Below are positions 10,001-22,000 of a DNA stretch of 64,000 bases, in pieces; position 1 is the first letter of the stretch; every line of letters begins with the position of its first letter. The notes beneath the pieces were generated by a model. It had not been told where the DNA came from and searched no databases. It saw nothing but the letters and a program-made list of their open reading frames with translations. Made by a program: the position numbers and the translations under genes. The stretch comes from Gorsachius magnificus (Eukaryota > Chordata > Aves > Pelecaniformes > Ardeidae), in contig CM067084.1 in assembly GCA_034008185.1 (NCBI GenBank), positions 63,936,599 through 64,000,598 on the forward strand, read 5' to 3'.

Positions 10001-13000
10001 TTTTTTTCTATTATGGCAGAGAATCACCTTAAGATTATTTATTATTCTTCCTGTGGTGTGTAAAATTATTTAATGTTTGATTTTTTTGTCGTCACAGTAT
10101 TCTCCAAATATTGCTCTTGAAGCTTATGTAATAAAGGCTGCTGGTTTCACCGGGATGACATGCACCGTATTTCAGAAAGTGGCTACATCAGACCGTACAG
10201 GACTCAGTGATTATGGGAGAAGAGATCCAGATGGAAATCTAGATAAACAATTAAGCTTTAAGTGCAACGTTTCAAATACTCTGTCAAGTCTGGCTTTAAA
10301 GGTCGGATACTCATTGTTTCCCTACTGACTTCGTAATATCTTAAATATTGTATCATTTGGAAAGCAAGCTTATATTATTAATTTCTAATGTTAAAGTAGC
10401 ATTTTTACATAATCCAGAATGACTGTGACAAGAGATAATTAAAGTGACAAAGGATAATAGTTTGTTTATAGAAAAATTTTTTAATGGATGCAGTTTTTAA
10501 TGAGTAGGTGTGGTTTTCTTTATGAAAACATCTGAAGTTGAAAGATGCTTTCAGACCTTTTCATAAGTATGGAAATTGAAATGCTTCCTAGTTCATAATA
10601 ATATTTGGCTTTATTTTGCTGTATTTTCAGCTTCTTTACATATTAATTTAAATATTACCAGTCTCCTTAAATATCTGAAATATTCTGCTCAGACTGGTAC
10701 TGTAATTAAGCATGAAGTAGAAAATGGACCTGAAAGGTTTTTATTACACGTGTGTGTGTAGAATGGAAACACTTCCTCATATTCTGTAAAAGTATTTTTT
10801 CAGTTACATTCCCCAACATACAAGTTTGCTTTTATCATTTAATGTGCTTGAACATCACTGCAGGGTGTGTATTTGAAATTATGTAATTCTATGAAATTAC
10901 ATGCATGCTTCCCTGTTATAGACAAGTTATCACAACCTGTTTGTATACAGTGTTTTGTTTTGAATGGCACTAATGCGTAATTACAGTATTTCTCTTTGTC
11001 TGCTTGTCTTGGTTGCTGCTTCTAGTTGCCAATAGTCTAATCTGGAAAACTCTTACAATACTTTACTATCAGCTTCAACTTTACTCTCTATAACAAGGAA
11101 GGTAACTACAGAATCTTAAATTATTTTTTTTTTCTTTTTAAAAAAGTGTTAAGACTTTCATAACCTGATTCAACTATTTTATCATGGACTACTTGGAATC
11201 ACTGTCAAATAGCTTGTGTCACAATACAGTCTGTTAAACACATTCACCTCTGACACCGTTTAGTTGGAGGAATTGCTAATTTAGTCTCTGTAAAGAATTT
11301 AATTTTCTCTTTAAAACTTTAAAAATCTGTTTATTTCTAGAACACAATTGTAGAGGCTTCTATCCAGTTGCCAGCTTCCCTTTTCACCCAAAAGCAAAAA
11401 AGAGAAATCAGACCAGCAGATGAATCTGTCTACAAGCTTCAGCTTATTGCATTTCGAAATGGAAAGCTTTTTCCAGCAACAGGAAATTCAACAAATCTGG
11501 CTGATGATGGGAAACGTCGTACAGTTGTAACACCAGTTATTCTTACCAAGATAGGTTTGTTTTTTATTTTTATTTTTTATGATCCTTAAAAATAAGAAAC
11601 ACTTTTGACACCTTTGTTTCGCCGTGTATATCTAATAAAAGGGTTTTAGCATCTAATGTGTTACATGTATTTGCACATAAATTTCTCAACATTTCTTTTG
11701 TAACAGATGGTTTAAACCTAGCCAGTCACCACGTTCCTATAAATGTGACACTGCGGCGCATTGCGCATGGAGCAGATGCTGTTGCAGCTCAGTGGGACTT
11801 TGATCTACTGAATGGACAAGGGGGATGGAAATCTGATGGTTGTCGCATTCTTCTGTCTGATGAAAATATTACTACCATTCAGTGCTACTCCCTCAGCAAC
11901 TATGCAGTTTTAATGGTATGACACTTAGAATTACATGTCTCTTTCTGGAACTTAAAAATATTCAAAATGCAATTCTGTGGGGGTTTTTTTCTTGCATTAA
12001 AGAAAATGAGCGTTCCCACATTCTATTTCCCATAAAACTAGGCATGAGAAATAAATGTTCAGTTTTTGCTTGTGTTGATACAAATGTTGATGTAAGGTGA
12101 GGTTTAAGTGGAAATCTGTCAAAGTGGAATTAATTGCTGAATATACTAGACACAAAAGAATTTTCATATTAAAAGTACTATGTTATAGGAAGCCATTTTA
12201 ATGAGCTACTTAATCAAATGGGCTTTTATGAATTTTAGTCTAATAAAGACAGTTTAAAATAAAGAAAGGTAACAGTTGAAAAAACTTACCTTCTCTGTGT
12301 TAGATTAAATTTGTTAGCTTTGTCTGTTGACAGGATCATTTTCCCAGTTTTTTTCTTTTTTGCCGTGATCCATAATCAGAGGTAGCTATTTCACTGCAAA
12401 TGAGCTATTCATTCACTAGTATATAGGTCTCTTGACAGAAGACATTGATTGAAAAAGGAAAAAAAAAAAATCAAACCCCTTAGTTGCTATCCAAAATATT
12501 TTTGAAATATTGCTTAAAAAATAGTGAACTGAACTCTAGTTTTAGCATATTGCTGTCAATAAAATGGTTAACCAGTTCTAAAATACAGTGATAGCTGAAG
12601 AAGGGAGCGAGACACCTTGTTTTAGTGCTCTTAGGTTATGAAGTAGGATTTCTTCTTTTGTCTGTTCCCAGAGCTCTTTGTTTCAGAATTTGGCCTGGGA
12701 AGCTTCTGTTTTTAGAGGTGGTGACTGCTACCCTGCTTATCAGTCATCGCCACAAATGCTAACTGATAAAATGTGATACATAAAAATGGTAGGCTAGTAG
12801 GAAGTGGAGTGAAATAGTAAGATGTTTAGGAAATACTGGTAACTTAAGTGTAAATGTGGCATGGGTGGTGTAGTTGATGTGTTCTGTGTGGAACTAAACA
12901 TATATTTTTGTGTGATCATACGTGGAAGAAAGAGGATTCCTTTATAATAATCAGTGCATGAGAAGTTGCTGGTTTTGTTTTACAACTCAAATTTTCAAAA

Positions 13001-16000
13001 ATCGTCCTCTTAAGAGAATTAAATAGTAGAATACCAGAAAGCTAAACATAAATAAAATGAAGATTTACATGCCAAGCTTTTTAAAGGAGCTCAGAGAGCA
13101 ACTTTTCACTTTACCTCTGAAAGTACTGTTTTGAATTACTTTAAACTGTTATAATCCTATAGTTGCCACCTTTGATATTTTTAAATATATAATCCTTTCC
13201 TAAAACATAACAGCATTCTTAAAAATGGAATTAAACTTTGTATGTGTAGTATGCATGTAAAGAGAGATTATGCGTTAAATTGGTCCCTTTTCTGCCATCT
13301 GGAGGAAGAAAAATGAAGAGCATATTCAATCTCCTGCTGTAAATGACTATTTCTAAAATAATATGTGATAAGATTATATCAAATCTTATTGTGAGTTATA
13401 TAGATAACTGTTGACAATCCGAAATCAAAGTTAGAGGAAGGGGCAGCTTTCTTCCTTTTCTGACAGTGGCTCCCATTCTGTGCTTGCTCAGAACTGGTAT
13501 TCCCTAAATATTTAGCTACTTCCCAAAATGTTAGGCTGTAGGGACTGGAGAGGAAGGGACAGGTGGAGGAGGACACTCAACTGTTAGATGTTCCTTTGCA
13601 CACTGTTAATATAATACAAAAGCTCTGGATGTCTAAGGAGCTGCTGAAAAAGATTTTCATAGTGACTTTCCATATATTAACTAAAAAAGCCATAACAGCC
13701 TATTTCATTTGTAGACACTCATAGTGTTGTGGAAGTCTGGGTTCTGGTCCCAGGCTCATAGTTCTGGGTTCAGTTTTAAATGTTTGGCTTTTAATTCAGC
13801 AATTGACGTTAACATCAAATACATGAACAGTAGAGGCAGGAGGGACCTGAACACAGTGTTGCATCATCCTGGCTGGATGGTGAATGGCTTAACCAGTTAT
13901 TTCACTTTTTTTTTGTCTACTTTACTTCTAGTACATATGTGTGTAGAAGAAAGCAGGTTGAAATGTACTGACCCATCTTTATATATTTCAGAACATAATA
14001 TAAAGTCCTCTCTGATAAGAAAACCCTTAACTGAGTGCCTAGTTTTCTAATGTAGTGATTTAGGAAGATACAGTTACATAACTTTGTATTTATTTGGAAA
14101 TAATTTTAACAGCTGTTTAATAGGAGAAGAGATAACCAGGAGGCTCAGCTGAAATCTCATTATTATAGGCCTATAGCAGAGGAAAAAACAAACAGCGTTG
14201 CTTTGCTGTAATCTGATTACCCGTCTTAACCTTAAAAACAGATTGTATATCACTGATTTTTCTCAAAACAAACCGAAACTTCCTTCTAATGTTCTACTGT
14301 TCCTTGTGAATGCCAAACTTGTTCTCCTTTCCCCCAGCCCACTTTTGAACTTTGCCAACTCTAGAGGCTTACGAGTGACTTTCACTAAGAATTACATGTG
14401 AGAGAATTTTCTGTATCTTTTCTGTTCTGAAAAACTCTTTTTAATATATTTTTTTCCACTAATCTTAGTTAAGTAAATTTGTTTTATTTAGTGCTGGAAG
14501 CGACTGAAGGTTGTTTTTTTTTCCCAGTGTTCATTACCATTATGGAAATGTAAATCATAACTGCATCCAAACAATTATTTCTTCTTGCTATTCTTGTTAG
14601 CAAATGAAAATGTCACTCCTCAGATGATGTTTGGAATACTGCCATGCTTTAACAGTCCAAGGTTCCATTTCATGCCTACTCCTTGAGTAATATTTTGACG
14701 GGTGGGTTCAGAAAACTGGAACGATGCTAAAGAGCTGTTGAATTCTATTTGAGTTATCAACTATCTTTTCCAGTCAAGCAGTAATTATAGAATAGCAGTC
14801 TGGTAGGAACATCTGGGTGTCATTTGGTCCAATTACCTGCTCGAAGTTTGATCAGCTTCAAAGTCAGATGATATTGCTCCAGGTCATATTCAGTCAAGCT
14901 TTGAGTATCTCCAAGGACAGAGATGACAAAGTCTCTCTGGGCAGTATGTGACCACTTTCATCAGGATTTTTTTCCTGTATCTAATCAGAATTTTCCATGT
15001 TGCTGATATTGCCCATTGCCTCTCATCATTTCATGGTTCATCTCCAGGAAGAGTTTGACTCACTCTTCTTTATACCATCCCACTAGCTTGTTCCATATAA
15101 TAATGAGATTTCTCCCATCTTCCTTTTCTTTTTAAACCCAGCTTTTTCAGCCTCAGACATTGTGTGCTTCAGCCTGCTGGTCATCCCAGTAATCTGTTAG
15201 ACTTGCTCCCTCCAGTATGTCAGTGCCTTTTTTGTACTGGGGAGCCTCGAAGTGAAGACAACTCCGCAGAGGTGGTCTCACAGTGCTGAACAGAAGGGAT
15301 TAATCAATTCACCCACTTGCTGTGGTTTTGCTAGTGCAGTGAAGTGTGGCGTTGGGCTGCAGGCTACACTGCTGACTTGTGGCCAACTTTTGTCTACCAG
15401 TACCTTCAAGTTGCTTTTTAGTTGCTTTCTATTCAGTCCAGTGCCCAGCCTGTATTGCTGCATGCATGGGGTTATTCCATCCCAGATGCAGATATTTTCA
15501 TTTTCCTTTGCTGCATTTCATGACTTCTGAATATCTTCCCATCTATTAATCAGTCTCCCCAGTCTGTAGCATCATCTGCAAACTTGCTGAGGGCACTTTC
15601 TATAACGTTCTTTGGGTTGTTGCAGGAGATAATCATAACTGAAACACACAGTTCTACATGCTATGCATAAAAATATTTTAAGAAGAAGAAAATGGTGTCT
15701 ATAAGCTGCTGACTTCTCTGTATATGCAAGCATATATGAAGTTTAAGTGTGCTCTGAGATGTGAGACTGCCTTTATAAAGGTCAGACAGACTAGCAGGAA
15801 ATGGTGGAAGCAAGCCAGGAACATCAAATAAATAATTGGGGGGGTTGGGGGGGTGGGAGGGATTTCATCTGGAAGGTTCCTGTTACTTCTTTATTTTGTG
15901 TTTCCTCTGCCATTTCCCCTGCCCCCCAGAATGAAGAGATAAGGTGGACTAATGTTAAATTTTGTTTTTATTGTTAGGACTTGACAGGAGCTGAATTATA

Positions 16001-19000
16001 TACACAGCCAGCTGATCTTTTGCATCCAGTAATTTATGCTACTGCCATGGTTTTGCTAATGTGCCTATTGATGATCATAGTCAGTTACATATACCATCAC
16101 AGGTATGAATCAAAATTACTAGACTAAAAAAATGAGTTTCATAGTGTTAGGACTACTTTTTCTTTTTGAACACGATATAGTAATCTCCATTTGTTTTTTT
16201 CCCCATAAAATCTGTTGATGCAAACTAACAGTTAAGCAGTAGCTATGTTATGTGTTCTTGAGTATGACCATTTAGCTCTCATAACCATGTATATCTTTAA
16301 TTCTTCACTTCTGCTTTATAATGAAAGAAGAGACCACTCAAGAATGATGGTAGAATTTAACAAAACTGTTCAGCCTTTTACGTTTCTGTTGATACGGAAG
16401 CTTGAAGCCTAATACTTTTGAATCAGGCCCCAAATAGTTGTATAAAGTTAGTTAATAGGAGGGTGTTTTAATTTCTTGTGAAGACCAGATTATATTTGAT
16501 TACAAACTATGTGGTAGTCAATCATTAACAGTAATTATATCTTATTTATCACAAGCGTATCTTGCTAGTTCTGAAAGACAATAATGCAGCTGTGGTTTAT
16601 GTTGTCTAACTTGTTTCTTTTAACAGTGTGATCAGGATCAGTGTAAAAAGCTGGCATATGCTAGTTAACCTGAGCTTTCATATTTTCCTGACATGTGTGA
16701 TGTTTATTGGAGGCATAACTCAGACCAGGAATGCCAGCATTTGCCAAGCAGTAAGTAAACATGCAAACACCAGAAAAAATTAGCTACCAGTTTCATACTC
16801 CTATACATGTATATGCTCCCCTCGCCTCCTACAGAAGAGTAGTGCAGTACATGTGTTTTCCTCGGAATGTAAAATATAGACCAAAAAAATCTTTTTTTTG
16901 GTACCTTAAAGATTTCTGTTGTATTTTCATCTAGCCATGAAGATAAAACTGGTTTGTTACTTGAAAACTGGAAAAGTATTTCAGAAGTGCAACAGAATTT
17001 TTTTTTGCCCAAACTGCCATCACAAAAAAATACGTCTTACTCTTTATTTTTATTTTTGAGACTTACTTATGATGAAATTGTTTCATAGCCTATATGTGGC
17101 TTTTACAGACCACGTGAAAACTGATTTCCACAGGTGTTAAAATATTTATTTCTATTTGTTCAGTATAACCTAGAGGGAGGGAGAGAGAAATGTTTCAAGT
17201 CAGAGACTCATGCTTTCTCTAAACAAACATCACTAGCTTTATTGAGACTCCGCTTTTGTAATGATTTGTTCTTCTAAGATTTGACCATTCAGTTGCAGTG
17301 TTTCAGTGTAATAACAGTTGCCGCTTTGGAATTATGTCAGTGAAATTTTTTTAATGTTTTCTTTTTTCCATCCAGTGATCCATAGAAGTTTCTAATCCAT
17401 CACCATAATGTTATGTAATGCTTTTTGTTTGAATTTACAGTAGTTATTAGGTTGACAGTTCAAATAAATCCCTGCTCTTTCTCCTACAAATATCAAGAGA
17501 ATGCTGTCTGTGTGCATGCATATACTTGCGCACACACATGCGCATATATATATATATGGAGATGAGGAGATAGTTTGACAAACTGTAATCTTTTTTCTTG
17601 CCTTCTTGGAGACAGAAATTCTCCAAGAGAAATTCTGTGATATGAATGGGTTGTTTAAGAGTTGTGGTTGAAACTTGAAGAAAACCTACCACTGGTCATC
17701 TTAACAGAAACTGAAGTGTCACCTCTTCCATGCATGTGTGCTGTCATTTAAGGGATATATGAAACCTACTTTCTGCAGTCACTTCATCTCAGTGTTGGCT
17801 CATAACTAAGGAAATACAGGACAACCCCACTGTGCCTTTCCTTGACAAAAATCCAGGGACTTGGAAATTCCTGGAACTTAAGAAAACAACGTTCAGTTTA
17901 TAAAATGCTGCAGAAGCAAAAGGATCTGGCAGACAACCATTTTCTTCATAGTAGTGCCCAGTCAGTTTGTGAGGATGACTTTGCATTAATGTTTGGGCTG
18001 CTTAAATATTTCAAGTATGACACTTTCTTTTTTTCGTTGATTTTTCTGAAGTTGCTGGTGAGTTTGTTAGCTGTCTACATTTTGCTGCCTGCTCCTTAGT
18101 TACCACATCATTCCCTTAATTTATTTCAATTTGAACAATACCTGTAACACAAGACACTTGGAAGTGTTTCATAAAAGAACAGAGTTTCCTAAAGTGTAGG
18201 GTTGATATGTAATATGAAAAATGTTGCCCAGCAAAGTTCTTCCCATGTTATTAAGTTTTCCTTCCACTAGAGGCAACTGCAGCTATGTAGCCTTTCCAGA
18301 CTCAACTGGTACAAAGATGGGTTTGCATGCCATACTTTACTTTTTTGAAAACCACAGTGACTTGGTATTACAACAGTCATAGTAAAAAAAGGTGGTTTTT
18401 TCTTCTCTTGAACTGAGCTTTTGCAAATTCAGGCTTTTTATACAAGTTGCATGGTAAATGATTGATTTCTTTAACTTGGTAAAAAGGAAGTGTTTTGGGC
18501 TTCATTTTTGTTTTTATTTTTTTAAGGTTGGGATAATTCTCCACTATTCCACTCTTGCGACAGTACTGTGGCTGGGAGTGACATCTCGTAATATCTACAA
18601 GCAAGTAACCAAAAAAGCAAAAAGATGTCAAGATCCTGATGAGCCACCTCCTCCACCCAGACCAATGCTGAGGTGAGCTTGTTGCTTGTGTTTGCAACTC
18701 ATTGTTTCCCAAGTCGCTATGCTCATATTCTGACCAGAAAATGTAACAGGTTACTACTTATTTTTTATAAGTGCCTTTTATAGGAGGTTTTCTTTCCAGG
18801 TCCGTAAAGTCCCTTCCAGATTTTTCTGTTACTCAGCATTATGTTAAGGAGGATGAGGTGAAGGACAATTGGTCTTGGCATTTTACTGTTGCAATGCTGT
18901 GTTCCTGATTTGTAAATTAAGAAGTTTGATAGTGTTTCAGCATCACCACTGGGGCTTTGATTAGGACTTTAGATAGCAGCACTTCCCATTAAATTATCAT

Positions 19001-22000
19001 AGAAGAAAGAATGTGGAGAACTGTTACCACACAATTAGCAAACACTGCAATTTAAGTAAATGAAGTTCAATGTGTTTTCCAAAGATTGCTTACAAATAGT
19101 TTGAAAAATGGGTATTAGTCATTATCAAATGAAAAGTGTTTTTTGTTAAGCATTCCTCTTAGGATTTTTATTTCTGAGATCACTGAAATGGGACAAACTA
19201 ATTATCTGTGAAATTCACCCTATGTGAAATACTTTTAATAGAAACATTAACATACTTTGTTCATACAGCTTACTGAGCCTCTGGATATTAATTAAAAACT
19301 GCTAAGCTGAAATTCTCCACGAGGTGGCAGAAGTTGATTAACTTTGATTAGTTACAGGCAAATATTTAGAAAGCTTGGTTTTAAAGTACAGAGGCTGCAG
19401 AAAATCAGAAATGCTTTTCTGACTACTGTCAACTAAAACTTGCAGTGCTGTATACAAGCATATAGAAATATTGAATTGCTAAGTTAGAAGGTAGAAGGTT
19501 AATATTTATACCACTTAAGTGCTGTCATTGCTTTCCTTAACTTTTATTATTTTTCATATAAGGAAAAGTAAATCTGTTGTATCCACTGTAGGATATTGTA
19601 CCCATCACCAGCTGTGTGCCTTCCAGCAGGGTACTGAGTAGCCTTTTTAACATCTGGTGTGACTGCTTGTTTTTCTCCCTATCCCTTATTTGTCATGGAG
19701 TTCTTGCTTTGGAAAATGTTACAGTAAAATTGCTATCCTCACAGGCTCAGCTCTGCACAGACATAAACATGTCCATACCATTTTGGATCTGGACGCCTCA
19801 TCTGTAACAACGGCAGTAACTGGAGACAAGTATCAGAACAGAGCAAACATGCTTTACGTCTTTCAGGTTTTCTCCATGTCCAGCTTCTTGCAGATAAGGG
19901 ATTTCCTCAGTCAGCTTATGTGTGATGGTTTTGGATGGAACAGCCGTAGAAGGATTTTTCTTTTTCCATTCAGTTGTCTTTTAAGCTTACGTTTAAAACA
20001 AAACTACCCATAGTGGCACGGGGCAAACAGTTTTGTGCAAGAGTTTCTTGCTAGTTTGGAACCAGTTGTCTACTGTTATCAGGCCCCCTGTTTCTTGAAT
20101 TTAAAGAGACAAAAAACCTATTCTCTGTTTGCTTCCACGCTATTTATATTTCTCCTCCGTATGCCTTTTCAGAATTACAAAGGGTATTTTGGAACAGAAA
20201 AAAAAACCCCTGATAAATGTATGTAGGTACACATTTTTCTCTGTATTTGCCATATGTAAATCATTCTGCTTTGTGTTCTTTGGGTTTAAAGAAGTCCACC
20301 TTGCAGATGATAGGTAGACATGACATTTACACTGACCTTTAGTTCCTGTAGGTATTTTCTGAGGGTGGACTTCATACTAGTTAAGCTTCCTTCCCCTCTA
20401 GCATAGATAATATTTATTCTTCATTTGGGGAAATTCATTGCACATAAGGCAATTTTGGTGGTGTGGTGATATTCATTCAGAGTTAATGGGGCTTTGTCAC
20501 AGGTCATGAACAAGGTGGAAAAAGACTTTGAAAGGGATCCGGTGTTCTGCAGAAAGCCACTTATAGACAGTAGAGAAGAGAATTGCTGTGGCTCACAGTA
20601 GCCAGGTTGAGGAAACAGAGCAACACTTGGCGCTGGTTGCAATTTCTTAACTGTGAAAAAATTCATGCCAAGTATATTGCATTGCCGTGCCAGGCAAGAG
20701 GGTGTAAAAATAACTGAGGTCCTCAGCTGCCAATCACAAGAAGGAAATGGAGTTTGGCATGCAGAAACGGTGTTTGGTTCAGTAGATTCTCAATCGAGAC
20801 AAAAGGAAATAGTTTCAAATTTTGTAACTAAAAGAACTACATTACATAGAACCTCACTGAAGATCTTAATAATGGAATACTTCACGCAAAGCATGAAGTA
20901 AAACAAAAATACAAATGTTTGTGTATTGTAATTTTAAATAAATACAAATACTTCTATTACTATAATACAAATACTGGTGATTGTTCTACTTTGAAACACA
21001 GCGTTTCACTATTTATGGGTTGTTTTTTTTCCTGTTACCATCATAACATCTCTTTTGTACCCATGTCATTAGATTTGTTTTTCTCTTTTTGATCTAACTT
21101 AAGGAAAAATTTTAGCATTCTGCCTCAAAATCTTAATATTACTGCATCTCCTGTAGCATACTTTGTATAAGTTTTCTAGTCACTATTCCATTTGTACAGC
21201 TCCTTGCTGCATGATAATCTTGGTTTGTAATAGGAATTGCTGAAGACTTAGACGCAGCAACATGCAAGTGGTTTGGTGGTTTTGTTTCTTTTTTCTTTTT
21301 TTTTTTTTTCCCCCTTTTTTCAGTTTTGATACTTGTTATCCTGGCATGGTTCAAGGCCGGTTATAAACATGTTCCTTCAATAGAGCAAACTGAGCTATGG
21401 CTACAAACAGTCCATACCGCCTCACTCTACACCAGTAACAATTTGCCTTGTGCAGAACCAGCTTGCCCAAGCTGTTCATGTGTGAGTACTGATGCGTCTT
21501 TGAGGCTGTGATTTAGTGATTTGTCGTGAAAGATAAGTAGAGTAAAATCTCATGAAGATCTATTTCATCTGGCCAGCTCCTGATTGCTGCATCAAGATAC
21601 GGAATAAACCAATGACAGAATTTTATCTTTGTAGGATTCAGTAACTAATATATTTAGTGTACCTAGAATTACGAGAAAGACTTAATTTATTTTAGACTGG
21701 TTTTTTTGTGTCTTTAGTGAGACTTCTGGTGAATTATCTGAACAGCAGTGGGGAGAGATCCAGGACCATTGGAATAGTTGTCTCTTGTTGACAAAACAAA
21801 CTACTCATCCGTATGTCACAGCAGTAGTTCCCACTGCATGTTCTGATCTGAATTTGGACTGGATTAACATAGGATGCAGGACAGAGTGCCATTAACTTGA
21901 ACGATTGCCAATAATTATTGATCTGCCACTAATGAATTCAATGTGAATTTTCAGAATCTGGAATGAAAAGTTGGATACTCCCAACAAGGTATGCGCTCAT

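Noticed and set aside
21139..21354. Lys-rich open frame on the minus strand
   Set aside because: It is the complement of the long pyrimidine tract upstream of the possible cryptic exon, not a protein.
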